From NCBI GenBank assembly GCA_002172675.1, contig NETF01000187.1, forward strand, positions 1 to 40,490: DNA of 40,490 bases. The letters run 5' to 3'. Positions 25,882 through 33,457 of this stretch are shown in pieces. A program made the position numbers and the translations under genes. Source of the DNA: an unicellular cyanobacterium SU3 (GTDB taxonomy: Bacteria; Cyanobacteriota; Cyanobacteriia; Cyanobacteriales; Microcystaceae). The notes under the pieces were generated by a model, which was given only the letters and a program-made list of their open reading frames with translations, was not told the origin of the DNA and made no database searches. Each line of letters starts with the position of its first letter. Position 1 is the stretch's first letter.

Positions 25882-26523
25882 ATGAAAACTGCCTTAATTA
25901 GTACATTAACATTAATTGCAACTCTCGGTATGGCTTCTTCTGCACAAGCAGCTAAATTTTTTACAGCTGATATCAATAGCGATATATTCGATCATGATAG
26001 TGATGCAACTGGGTTTGCTACATTTGAATTGTCTGAGGATCAAAGCTCTCTTGAATATAAAATGACCTTCAATGGTCTAGAACTATCCGAAAATGGAACT
26101 GATCCTGGAATAATTCGTATTCATGTTCATGGTCGTCCAGAAATTTCTGGATTCCATGTTCTCAATAATTGGGACTGGGACTATAGTGGTTCTAACCCCA
26201 ACAATAGCGATGATTCTGAGTTTATGTTTCTTAGTGACACAGATCCTATTAGCATCATGGGTACATGGGATGATTCAGATACCACTTGTCCTATGGATCT
26301 TTCAGATCCTTGTTATGAAGATCCAGCTACAACTAAACCTTTGTCTTTATATATAGAAGACTTATTAGCTGGAGAACTTTATGTCAACATTCATACGACA
26401 ACTGTCCCTTCAGGAGAAATTCGCGGTAGTATCACTTCTACTCCTGAACCTGGAACCATCTTAGGTTTAGTCAGTGTTTTAGGATTAGCTGGTTTCAATG
26501 CTCGCAAAAAGAAACATTCATAA
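25882..26523 (+). CDS. CHRD-domain protein with PEP-CTERM sorting signal
   Basis: The ATG at 25882 gives 213 residues and a clear signal peptide (MKTALISTLTLIATLGMASS, cleavage after AQA). The in-frame extension to 25801 would bury the signal and runs into the palindrome. The CHRD domain shows FTADINSDIF, LEYKMTFNGLEL, IIRIHVHGRPEISG and ELYVNIHTTTVPSGEIRGSI. The end is a PEP-CTERM signal, TPEPGTILGLVSVLGLAGF plus ARKKK. CHRD and Spondin_N proteins often occur together in bacteria. This pair would be exported and sorted by an exosortase. Confidence 0.88.
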   Translation: MKTALISTLTLIATLGMASSAQAAKFFTADINSDIFDHDSDATGFATFELSEDQSSLEYKMTFNGLELSENGTDPGIIRIHVHGRPEISGFHVLNNWDWDYSGSNPNNSDDSEFMFLSDTDPISIMGTWDDSDTTCPMDLSDPCYEDPATTKPLSLYIEDLLAGELYVNIHTTTVPSGEIRGSITSTPEPGTILGLVSVLGLAGFNARKKKHS

Positions 26524-26589
26524 CTTTCCTTGTTTCTAAAAATGAATTTTGCTTAAATTAATTTTTTAGTTCCCTAACCAATTATTAAC

Positions 26590-26637
26590 TTTCTCAACTT
26601 TAGTTAGAAGTTGGGAAATTATTTTATTTTTCACACA
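26590..26637. terminator. Terminator between convergent CHRD and HDAC-family genes
   Basis: TTTCTCAACTT (26590-26600) pairs with AAGTTGGGAAA (26608-26618) with one G-U pair and a seven-base loop. A T-rich tract follows on the plus strand (TTATTTTATTTTTC). Confidence 0.65.
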
Positions 26638-26640
26638 GAG

Positions 26641-27561
26641 TTATAAATAAAGTTGATAAACCTCTTTCGCTGCACGATGCAATAAAGAATGTCGATAAAC
26701 CAAAGATTTTAAATCTTTAGCATATCCACCTCCAATAACACTAGCAACGGGATATCCTTCAGCAATGCAACTACTTAAAACAAGCATTTCTCGGCGGTAA
26801 ATTCCCGTATCTGTTACACTTAATTTGCCGAAATGATCATTAGCATGAATATCAACCCCTGCATCATATAAAATTAAATCGGGTTTGATTTGTGATAATA
26901 GATCCTGAAGATGTCCAGACAAAATCTGTAGATAACCATCATCATCTAATCCTTGCGGTAAAGAAACATCTAAATCACTTTTTTGTTTTTCTCTAGGGAA
27001 ATTGGCTTCACAGTGCATCGAAAAAGTGAACACTGTGCCATCATTTTCAAATATTTTAGCAGTTCCATCTCCTTGATGAACATCGAGATCAATAATTAAT
27101 ACTGTTTTGACTAAGTTTAATTTTTGTAGAACACGAGTAGCGATCGCTAAATCATTAAAGATACAAAACCCTGAACCATAGTTAGGATAAGCATGATGGG
27201 TTCCCCCTGCTGTATTACAAGCTAAGCCAAATTTCAAGGCCAATTTTGCCGTTGAAATGGTTCCTCCCACTGCGATACAAGTCCGTTTAACTAACGCTTC
27301 ACTCCAAGGTAAACCAATGCGTCTTTGTGCTTTATCCGTTAAAGTTCCTTGACAATAAGCGGTGATATAATCAGGACAATGGACTAATTCTAATAATGAT
27401 TTATCGGGAATTTCTGGTGTATAAATATTGTTATCTTTAACGACTTTTTCTTTTAGTAATAATTCATAAAGTAAAGAAAATTTTTCCATCGGGAATCTAT
27501 GACCGTCTGGAAGAGGAGAAACATATTGATGATGATAAACAATGGGAAAATTCACTGTCAA
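26641..27561 (-). CDS. Histone-deacetylase-family zinc hydrolase
   Basis: The 306-residue protein has the HDAC/AcuC/APAH active-site landmarks: TAGGTHHAYPNYGSGFCIFN (paired histidines), LIIDLDVHQGDGTA (zinc ligands D and H), and LYDAGVDIHANDHFG (zinc ligand D). The late tyrosine region is SVIGGGYAKD. Bacterial members remove acetyl groups from lysine or polyamines; the substrate here is unknown. It is transcribed toward the CHRD gene and lies downstream of the trxA terminator. Confidence 0.9.
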   Translation of the reverse strand: MTVNFPIVYHHQYVSPLPDGHRFPMEKFSLLYELLLKEKVVKDNNIYTPEIPDKSLLELVHCPDYITAYCQGTLTDKAQRRIGLPWSEALVKRTCIAVGGTISTAKLALKFGLACNTAGGTHHAYPNYGSGFCIFNDLAIATRVLQKLNLVKTVLIIDLDVHQGDGTAKIFENDGTVFTFSMHCEANFPREKQKSDLDVSLPQGLDDDGYLQILSGHLQDLLSQIKPDLILYDAGVDIHANDHFGKLSVTDTGIYRREMLVLSSCIAEGYPVASVIGGGYAKDLKSLVYRHSLLHRAAKEVYQLYL

Positions 27562-27587
27562 TCCTAATAGATTCTTGAATATAAATG

Positions 27588-27634
27588 ATAAAAAAAAGAA
27601 GAGTTTTGGGATGAATTAAATCCATCTCTTCTTT
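27588..27634 (-). terminator. Intrinsic terminator of trxA
   Basis: Read on the minus strand, AAAGAAGAG pairs with CTCTTCTTT (nine perfect pairs), with an inner ATGGAT/ATCC stem. The 3' arm runs directly into a long T tract. It lies 24 bases past the thioredoxin stop codon. Confidence 0.8.
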
Positions 27635-27657
27635 TAAAAAATCAATTTTAAAATTAA

Positions 27658-27978
27658 TTAAAGATGCTTGTCAACAGCTTCTTTAAAAGTTTCATAACTC
27701 GCTTTACCTACCAGATGTTCAACCATTTCTCCTTTCTTGAAAATAAGAACAGCAGGAATACTTTTAATTCCATATTTTTTGGCATTTTCTTTGTTTTTAT
27801 CAAGGTCTAGCTTAAATACATTAACTCGACCTTCATATTCTTCTGCTAATCGGTCAATTAAGGGACTAATGACACGACAAGGTCCGCACCAAGTTGCTGT
27901 ATAATCAACCACCATTGTGTCTGAATCCGCTAACAATTGGTCAAAATTGTTATCTTCTATAAATGTAGCTGTTGCCAT
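27658..27978 (-). CDS. trxA: Thioredoxin
   Basis: The 106-residue protein has the redox pair C31/C34 in TWCGPCRVISPLIDRLAEEY, followed by KLDLDKNKENAKKYGIKSIP with the cis-proline, and KKGEMVEHLVGKA. It reduces disulfides in target enzymes with electrons from thioredoxin reductase. The ATG at 27978 is preceded by AAGGAG seven bases upstream, which decides the start over the TTG two codons earlier. Confidence 0.96.
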   Translation of the reverse strand: MATATFIEDNNFDQLLADSDTMVVDYTATWCGPCRVISPLIDRLAEEYEGRVNVFKLDLDKNKENAKKYGIKSIPAVLIFKKGEMVEHLVGKASYETFKEAVDKHL

Positions 27979-28328
27979 AACCAATCTCCTTAAATTAGAA
28001 TAGACTAAATTAAGAGAATTAAGCTTAATTAATTTTTGTCGTTTTGCTCAGGAAAATTTATCTCATTTTTCAAGAGATAAACCCCCTAACAAGACTGAAC
28101 CTAGTTTAAAACTAAATTTCATTGAGAACGCTTGATATTCAAGAAAATAATCGATTTATTAACTAAAACTAAACACTATCACGATAAAATTAGAATGACT
28201 TGGTAATCGCAGCTTTCTTCTCTCATTTGATTTGTTTCTATATTACACCCTTTGAGCCACTATTCTAAACTTTAAATACAATAAGGAAAATAAAAACACT
28301 AATTTAATTTCATAGTACGGCTGATTTA
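27979..28328. other. 350-base gene-free stretch upstream of trxA
   Basis: Apart from the trxA ribosome binding site and presumably its promoter, I see only AT-rich sequence here. There is no convincing open frame, strong hairpin or repeat. Confidence 0.5.
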
Positions 28329-28970
28329 TCACTTATTTTCAGGTAAAGAAGGACGAAAACATAAATAAACTAAAGTTCCTAATAAAGGAATTAAACTGAC
28401 TGTCCAAAACAGCGCATCATTTTTTATATTTCTCCGCGACATATCATCTTTAATAATAAAGGGAAAAATGAAACAAAGACAAAGTAAATCTAAACTCATG
28501 ACATTAATAAATCTTCGAGTTTGCCATTCTTGAATAAAGTCTGCACCATTTCCAGATATGACATCCCAACTGATAAAAATAATCAGGGTTATACTTAGGA
28601 AAATATGGAGTAACCGAGAATCAGCAAGTTTAATGAGTAGGTTTTTTTCACCACTAAACTTAGGATTAGGTTCCCGTAAAATTAAATAGGGAATCACCGC
28701 AAAGGTTCCAACTCCCAAAGAAGCGATCGCAAATGGCCAAGCGACTATTTTTTGTTCTCTACCATCGATAAATAAAAGATTAGCATAAATGACAGTTACT
28801 AAACCAATGCTATTAAAAACAGCAATAATTAAAGGGTTAATATTATCCCAGTTACCTGTTGATAAATTTTTGATCAATTCTATGGTATCCGGTTGACCAG
28901 CAGGTGCTAATAAAAACCCATAAATAACAAATCCTACCCACAGTAAACTAAGAAAAACTTTTGCCACCAT
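28329..28970 (-). CDS. Polytopic membrane protein, conserved-looking, function unknown
   Basis: The 213-residue protein has about six hydrophobic segments, for example FLSLLWVGFVIYGFLLAP at the N-terminus, PFAIASLGVGTFAVIPYLIL in the middle and DALFWTVSLIPLLGTLVYLC at the end. Short loops carry REPNPKFSGEKN and SGNGADFIQEWQTRR. It resembles conserved cyanobacterial membrane proteins, but I cannot name a family. It stands alone on the minus strand. Confidence 0.6.
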   Translation of the reverse strand: MVAKVFLSLLWVGFVIYGFLLAPAGQPDTIELIKNLSTGNWDNINPLIIAVFNSIGLVTVIYANLLFIDGREQKIVAWPFAIASLGVGTFAVIPYLILREPNPKFSGEKNLLIKLADSRLLHIFLSITLIIFISWDVISGNGADFIQEWQTRRFINVMSLDLLCLCFIFPFIIKDDMSRRNIKNDALFWTVSLIPLLGTLVYLCFRPSLPENK

Positions 28971-29061
28971 TTTAAGTCTCCATATTCAACTATTAAACCA
29001 TAACATAACTTAGGTTTAGAATGTATTTTTTATCATAATTTCTATTTTCAACAAATAATTA

Positions 29062-29877
29062 TTAATTATCAATTATTGATTGCTGAATAAGCCATTGATC
29101 AATATCTTTTAAAACTTTATCAGGTATTTCCCAAGGAAACAGATGAGCATGATTAGGATAACAAATATAGTGAGAATTTCTTAAATTATTTGCAGTTTCT
29201 TCGCTTGATTGTGCAGTGATATGTCGATCTTCTGAACCAGCTAAAACTAAACAAGGAATCTCTATTTTTTCTAATTCTTCAAGACGACTATATCTTGCTT
29301 TTAAAGCATTTGATAACGCTTGATTAGCAGATTGAGATGTTTGTAAATAGGCTTTAACTCCATACTTCGCTAAATATTCATAAGCTAAAGAAGTTTGTTG
29401 ACCAATTAAATAACGAAATAAAGACTTTTTTCCAAAGGTATCAATATTCCATTGCCATCCTGGTTTTAAATAGTTTAAAATCCCTGCTATTCCTGCATAA
29501 ACTAACTCTTGATTACTCACTTTTGGATGATTTCCATAGGGTTTTGCAGCAGAAGCAATTAAAATTAAACCGGTAAACTTTTCAGGATATTTTAAAATCA
29601 ATTCTAAAGCTAAAATTCCCCCTAAAGACCATCCTAATAAAAGACATTGATCCATGTTATAGTCATCTAATAATTCTTTTAAATCAACCAGATGGTCTCT
29701 CATTTCAAACTGTTTTTTATAACGACTATTTCCATATCCTCGTAAGTCAGGAGATAGAGTTAAAAACCCCTTAGAAAGATGGTCAGTAAACACCGATAAA
29801 CTATGACCCGAACCAGGATGACCATGTAAACATAAAATGGGATATCCTTGACCTTTAACAGTGACGTGAAGCTTCAT
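29062..29877 (-). CDS. Alpha/beta-fold hydrolase
   Basis: The 271-residue protein has the oxyanion motif LCLHGHPGSGHS, the nucleophile elbow GWSLGG, the acid region LVLAGSEDRHI and the catalytic histidine in PNHAHLFPWEIP. The triad is therefore complete. The substrate cannot be predicted. Its start overlaps the stop of the upstream membrane gene by four bases (ATGA), so the two are translationally coupled. Confidence 0.88.
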   Translation of the reverse strand: MKLHVTVKGQGYPILCLHGHPGSGHSLSVFTDHLSKGFLTLSPDLRGYGNSRYKKQFEMRDHLVDLKELLDDYNMDQCLLLGWSLGGILALELILKYPEKFTGLILIASAAKPYGNHPKVSNQELVYAGIAGILNYLKPGWQWNIDTFGKKSLFRYLIGQQTSLAYEYLAKYGVKAYLQTSQSANQALSNALKARYSRLEELEKIEIPCLVLAGSEDRHITAQSSEETANNLRNSHYICYPNHAHLFPWEIPDKVLKDIDQWLIQQSIIDN

Positions 29878-30284
29878 GAAAATAATTTAATCCAACCCTT
29901 ATTAAAAGCAAACTCTAAACAAACACGAGCAATAGTAAAACAAATAATACTTTCTATCCCTAAGATAGCGAATTGTCCTAAATGATGGAAAACATCAGAA
30001 GATAATTCTACTGGAACTAACCCCCTGACTAACCCAAAGGCCAACACTGCGCCATCTTTTAAATGACCATTGTCATCCGTGCGAATAATGTAACGATAAG
30101 TAACAGCAAAGAGAAAACCACTAATAAATGCGATCGCTACTTTAACCCCTAAACTAATCACGTCAGGGACATAACCATCCCATGTGTTGAAATTAATAGC
30201 TAAGATGAAGACATAAGCGACTGCAAAAGCCATTCCTCCTAAATATCCTGCTTTGACTGACTCAATCCGTTCTAAGTTTGACAT
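29874..30284 (-). CDS. Small conserved cyanobacterial-type membrane protein
   Basis: The ATG at 30284 gives 136 residues (MSNLERIESVKAGYLGGMAF). There are about four hydrophobic segments: FAVAYVFILAINF, ISLGVKVAIAFISGFLFAVT, GAVLAFGLVRGLV and FAILGIESIICFTIARVCLE. A polar loop, IRTDDNGHLKDG, separates them. The function is unknown. It is coupled to the hydrolase by an ATGA overlap and is divergent from petN, with a 94-base spacer between them. Confidence 0.65.
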   Translation of the reverse strand: MSNLERIESVKAGYLGGMAFAVAYVFILAINFNTWDGYVPDVISLGVKVAIAFISGFLFAVTYRYIIRTDDNGHLKDGAVLAFGLVRGLVPVELSSDVFHHLGQFAILGIESIICFTIARVCLEFAFNKGWIKLFS

Positions 30285-30378
30285 TGTAATTAATTCTACT
30301 ATCCACAACCTCACCAAATAGAAGTATCATAGTTTGTGTCGTTTTGATACTCACGTCATTTTACAGACATAAATCGCT

Positions 30379-30468
30379 ATGGATATTTTAGCTCTCGGTT
30401 GGGTTAGCGTGTTAGCTTTATTCACTTGGTCTATTGCTATGGTTGTCTGGGGACGTAACGGTTTCTAG
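30379..30468 (+). CDS. petN: Cytochrome b6f complex subunit 8 (PetN)
   Basis: The 29-residue single-helix protein reads [20 protein letters not shown] and ends VVWGRNGF, the almost invariant PetN sequence. It is needed for stable assembly and function of the b6f complex in the thylakoid membrane, between the photosystems. It is too short for most gene finders. The next small membrane gene starts five bases after its stop. Confidence 0.95.
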   Translation: MDILALGWVSVLALFTWSIAMVVWGRNGF

Positions 30469-30472
30469 CACA

Positions 30473-30616
30473 GTGGAAACATCTTATTTTCTCAATATAC
30501 TCTTTCTCACTGGCTTTGTGTTACTCATTTTGGTCAGTGGGGGGATACTCTACCTAACAACCGTAGAATGGCGCGATCGCCGTCGTCAAGACCGAGATAA
30601 AAAAAGCAGACGCTAA
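30473..30616 (+). CDS. 47-residue single-helix membrane protein downstream of petN
   Basis: I chose a GTG at 30473, right after petN, giving 47 residues: a hydrophobic helix (YFLNILFLTGFVLLILVSGG) then a charged tail RDRRRQDRDKKSRR. An upstream in-frame ATG at 30434 would overlap petN by 35 bases. The spacing suggests co-transcription with petN. A strong terminator follows. The function is unknown; positive-inside topology would place the tail on the cytoplasmic side. Confidence 0.6.
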   Translation: METSYFLNILFLTGFVLLILVSGGILYLTTVEWRDRRRQDRDKKSRR

Positions 30617-30621
30617 ACCCT

Positions 30622-30655
30622 GGAGGGGACAAACTTTGTCCTCTCTCCTTTTTTT
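30622..30655 (+). terminator. Strong intrinsic terminator after the petN unit
   Basis: GAGGGGACAAA pairs with TTTGTCCTCTC around a two-base loop and is followed by a run of seven T residues. It closes the petN plus small-protein transcript. Confidence 0.85.
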
Positions 30656-30676
30656 CAGTTATCAGAAACTTAAGTC

Positions 30677-30794
30677 GTCATTGCGAGGGGAAAAATTAAC
30701 ATTAATCTCTGACTCTTACTGAAAATTCCCCGAAGCAATCACCTAAACAATACCAAAGATTGCTTCATTTCGCTATCGCTACATTCGCAATGAC
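30677..30794. repeat. 118-bp MITE-like element with GTCATTGCGA ends
   Basis: The ends GTCATTGCGA (30677-30686) and TCGCAATGAC (30785-30794) are exact inverted repeats, and an inner pair GAAGCAATC/GATTGCTTC lies inside. A diverged copy of the left half is at 31324-31386. This type of dispersed palindromic element is common in cyanobacterial spacers. No target duplication is clear. Confidence 0.65.
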
Positions 30795-30830
30795 AGCAGT
30801 CATCAATTAGTGGTCACTGTTCACTGTATA

Positions 30831-30847
30831 TTCACCCAGATAGGTGA
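30831..30847. promoter_or_regulatory. TTCACCCAGATAGGTGA motif upstream of a small membrane gene
   Basis: The site contains the inverted halves TCACC and GGTGA around six bases. A 15-of-17 match lies at 31154-31170 and a related string at 35444-35459. It lies about 105 bases before the start codon of the 47-residue gene at 30953, so it may be an operator. I do not recognise the binding protein. Confidence 0.4.
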
Positions 30848-30952
30848 GTGATAACCCCCAACTTGGATGAAGTAATCACATAAGGCTTAGAGGTAATCTA
30901 GTAAATGTAGAAGGCACAGCAAATTGAAAAGCCACTACAGGAGTGTGAAACC

Positions 30953-31096
30953 ATGTCTATCAAAAAAATAACCTTTGACACAGTTGTTATCATTGCGTTC
31001 TTAATGGGGACAGGTTTCCTTTTTAACTATATCTTGGGAACTTCCTTATCTAATCCTCTCGTCAGTAATAATATTACTACAGAAGAACAAGTTTAA
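30953..31096 (+). CDS. 47-residue single-helix membrane protein
   Basis: The ATG at 30953 has a good ribosome binding site, AGGAG at 30939-30943, nine bases upstream. The product has a basic start (MSIKKITFD), one helix (TVVIIAFLMGTGFLFNYILG) and an acidic polar tail ending NNITTEEQV. It does not match PsbX, Hlip or other photosystem small subunits that I know. An intrinsic terminator at 31268 could end its transcript. The ribosome site and composition argue that it is a real gene. Confidence 0.6.
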   Translation: MSIKKITFDTVVIIAFLMGTGFLFNYILGTSLSNPLVSNNITTEEQV

Positions 31097-31153
31097 GTGC
31101 TGTCAGGAGTTCATGATTAAACATTAGAAATCGCCTCACATTAACCTTGCTAG

Positions 31154-31170
31154 TTCACCCAAATAGATGA
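31154..31170. promoter_or_regulatory. Second copy of the TTCACCCA-type motif
   Basis: TTCACCCAAATAGATGA matches the motif at 30831-30847 in 15 of 17 positions. It lies between the small membrane gene and the terminator at 31268, so the roughly 100-base stretch 31171-31294 might be a separate short transcript. Confidence 0.35.
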
Positions 31171-31267
31171 AGACCACAACAACATAATCATGGGATATTA
31201 AGAACAGCAAGAACAAAAGTTTTCCCTACATCGAGATTTCCTCCTCAGATGTACCAGATGACCTCCT

Positions 31268-31294
31268 CCACCCTAATATTAGGGTGGTTTTTAT
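31268..31294 (+). terminator. Perfect intrinsic terminator
   Basis: CCACCCTAA and TTAGGGTGG form nine perfect pairs around TA, followed by TTTTTATTTG. It is the first terminator downstream of the 47-residue gene. Confidence 0.85.
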
Positions 31295-31323
31295 TTGTAT
31301 AGAAGTTGTTAAAGACTTAATTT

Positions 31324-31386
31324 GTCATTGTGAGGGGTAATGTAAACACTAAGGTTTGATTTTCACTAAAAATATCCTGAAGCAAT
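31324..31386. repeat. Diverged partial copy of the GTCATTGCGA element
   Basis: It begins GTCATTGTGAGGGG, keeps the central spacing of TTTTCACT..AAAAATATCC and ends at GAAGCAATC. It matches the left half of 30677-30794, and the right half is missing. Confidence 0.55.
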
Positions 31387-31418
31387 CTACTCTAGACATG
31401 GCTACAATCACTGACTGA

Positions 31419-31616
31419 TCACCACATAAAAGGAATAAAAGTTTTAAATACATTAGCAATTGGATTGACCAGATTATCAATTACGATACCAGCCGTTGCG
31501 GCAACTTCTCCGATGACTTCAAGAGTTGTTTCCCACCATGCTTTTTTAGCTTCAGTTTTGGCAGATTTAGAAACATTTTCCGACCTGTCGTTATCTATAA
31601 GTCTGTTATTTAATTG
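31419..31616 (-). pseudogene. C-terminal relic of an unidentified protein
   Basis: An open frame of 65 codons has no ATG or GTG near its start and encodes SENVSKSAKTEAKKAWWETT, then LEVIGEVAATAGIVIDNLVN and a hydrophobic end PIANVFKTFIPFMW. The composition is protein-like, with amphipathic helices. I cannot identify the family. The stretch on either side (31617-31817) is AT-rich and holds nothing I recognise. Confidence 0.45.
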
Positions 31617-31817
31617 TCACGTTTACCCGTAAATTTACTAATAAAATTTTAAAGGATTCATGAAAAAATCAGTAGATTTTATGAGAGGAAAAAGTCGAAT
31701 TAATACTTAAATTTAAAATAGGATAAAGAATGACACTTTAATTTAAAAGGTCGTGTAAAAATCTGTTGAAAGGAAGATGCTCTATATTTGTGATTACAGT
31801 TAGTAGATTGTTTAACC

Positions 31818-32030
31818 TTGACTCGTAGTCGTTTGCAAGTGCATCATTCCGATACCGCTACCAGTTTAAATAATTTAGCTAATCTCTACTATAATCAAGG
31901 AAGATACACAGAAGCAGAACCTTTGTATATTGAAGCGGTAGCGATCGCAGAAGAGACATTAGGAGTGGATCATCCTAATACGGTTATTATACGGGATAAT
32001 TTAGCTAGGTTGAGAAATGCTCAATCATAA
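31818..32030 (+). pseudogene. Fragment of a kinesin-light-chain-type TPR protein
   Basis: The 70-residue frame opens with TTG. It contains one complete TPR unit of the 42-residue kind (ATSLNNLANLYYNQGRYTEA, EPLYIEAVAIAEETLGVDHP) and the end of the next (NTVIIRDNLARLRNAQS). Such proteins usually carry many repeats, often behind a CHAT or NB-ARC domain. Only the C-terminal end is present, so this is a truncated remnant. Confidence 0.65.
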
Positions 32031-32136
32031 CAATTATCAGTCATCAGTCATCAGTTTTTTAGCTGTCGTTTATTAATAGTTTAGGATAATATATCAGTGT
32101 TGAAAAATCATTCATTACCTTTAAGGAGTTTATCTT

Positions 32137-32352
32137 ATGTGTGTGAAAGGAATTAAAAAGGGTAAAAATATAGAATTATTAGAAGAAATTGATCTACCTG
32201 ACAATCAAGAAGTAATGATAGAAATTAAAGAAGTATCTAATTTTTGGACAGCTTTACAAGAGTTTAGGCAAAAAGTAGATTTAGAGTCTATTGACGATGA
32301 TACTTTTGAGAATTTACGAGATAAGTCAACAGGTAGAGATGTTATTTTATGA
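32137..32352 (+). CDS. VapB-like antitoxin (second pair)
   Basis: The 71-residue protein starts with a short beta-rich N-terminus (VKGIKKGKNIELLEEIDLPD, QEVMIEIKEV), as in the AF2212/DUF104-like antitoxins. A helical acidic tail that could bind the toxin follows (FWTALQEFRQKVDLESIDDD). A good ribosome site (AAGGAG) precedes it. Its stop overlaps the toxin start by four bases. Confidence 0.72.
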   Translation: MCVKGIKKGKNIELLEEIDLPDNQEVMIEIKEVSNFWTALQEFRQKVDLESIDDDTFENLRDKSTGRDVIL

Positions 32353-32768
32353 GTCTGAAATATTTGTTAGATACGAATATTCTCTCAGAAGCTAAACGTC
32401 CTCAACCGAATTCTAATGTTATGACAAAGTTAGAGTTAAATCAAGGGCAAATAGCTACAGCGACAATAGTTATTCATGAGTTATATTATGGCTGTTTTCG
32501 TCTGCCTCAGTCTAAAAAGCGTCAACACTTAGAAGATTATATCAAGAATGTTATCCTAATACACTTACCTTTATTTAATTATGACTTAAAAGCTGCACAA
32601 TACCACGCTTCTGAAAGAGCAAGATTATCTCAAATGGGTAAAAATCCCTCTTTTGTTGATGGTCAAATTGCATCTATTTCTTTTACTAATAATTTAGTGT
32701 TAGTAACTAACAATGTCAAAGATTTTCAAGACTTTAACGGTTTAATAATTGATAATTGGTTTTATTAA
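32349..32768 (+). CDS. VapC-type PIN-domain ribonuclease toxin (second pair)
   Basis: The 139-residue PIN protein has LLDTNILSEAKRP (first aspartate), TIVIHELYYG (glutamate), FVDGQIASIS (aspartate) and the C-terminal LVTNNVKDFQDFNGL strand. It is translationally coupled to its antitoxin by the ATGA overlap. The acidic site is complete, so it could be active. Confidence 0.87.
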   Translation: MSLKYLLDTNILSEAKRPQPNSNVMTKLELNQGQIATATIVIHELYYGCFRLPQSKKRQHLEDYIKNVILIHLPLFNYDLKAAQYHASERARLSQMGKNPSFVDGQIASISFTNNLVLVTNNVKDFQDFNGLIIDNWFY

Positions 32769-32815
32769 TTAACCTTCGCATTGGGTTGAACGAGAGTAAA
32801 AGTTAACCTATACAT

Positions 32816-33151
32816 TCAAATATACTCTACTTTTCCCGATATTTCCTTTGGGGTTAGTATTTCCCAAATTAAAATAAGTCCTCGCAAAATTTCGCCAATA
32901 GAACGACTTTCCTTAATACAATATACAATGCCTGAGTGTTCCCATCCTAAATAATGTAACTTTACAAAGTCCCGATCTTGTGTAACAATAATCCTATTTT
33001 GGGAATGAGCAAAGGATAATTGTTCTTTATCTGATGCAGAAATCAATCCTACTTCAACCGTCGTCGTCACATCAATATTTCTGCGTCTTAAACCATCTGC
33101 GATCGCTTTATTAGCATTTTCGTCCAGGTAATATTTAATCTTATCTGTCAT
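32816..33151 (-). CDS. DUF5615 (Mut7-C-like) PIN-fold putative toxin
   Basis: The 111-residue protein has the DUF5615 layout: YYLDENANKAIADGLRRRNI with D and E, TTTVEVGLISASDKEQLSFA, and RIIVTQDRDFVKLHYLGWEH with the D-x-D pair. These are PIN-fold proteins, thought to be nucleases, paired with DUF433 antitoxins. The start lies inside the end of the DUF433 gene (11-base overlap). Confidence 0.85.
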   Translation of the reverse strand: MTDKIKYYLDENANKAIADGLRRRNIDVTTTVEVGLISASDKEQLSFAHSQNRIIVTQDRDFVKLHYLGWEHSGIVYCIKESRSIGEILRGLILIWEILTPKEISGKVEYI

Positions 33152-33455
33152 GTCGCTGACTTAGTTTTTGTTTAACTAAAGAAGGGGTTTGTGCTTGCAT
33201 TTCCCTAGCAAATGTTGTGTCTTCTTCCATTTGTTTTCTAATCTCTTCAAAATGATCATGATAATAAGACAAAGCTGCATAAACATCCGCTAACGTAATA
33301 GTAGGATATTGGGAAACAATTTCATCAGGGGACATTCCCATAGATTCATGCCAAATAACAATATCTTCTACTCTTATACGATGTCCTGCAATACGTGGTT
33401 TTCCCCCACATATTCCTGGGGTTATTTCAATATGATTAATAATAGTTTCTGTCAT
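33141..33455 (-). CDS. DUF433 antitoxin
   Basis: The 104-residue protein shows HIEITPGICGGKPRIAGHRI, then RVEDIVIWHESMGMSPDEIV and LADVYAALSYYHDH, the classic DUF433 helix-turn-helix. A charged tail that would hold the toxin follows. It overlaps the DUF5615 gene by 11 bases and begins two bases after the stop of the HicB-like gene, so the three form one operon. Confidence 0.88.
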   Translation of the reverse strand: MTETIINHIEITPGICGGKPRIAGHRIRVEDIVIWHESMGMSPDEIVSQYPTITLADVYAALSYYHDHFEEIRKQMEEDTTFAREMQAQTPSLVKQKLSQRHDR

Positions 33456-33457
33456 GT

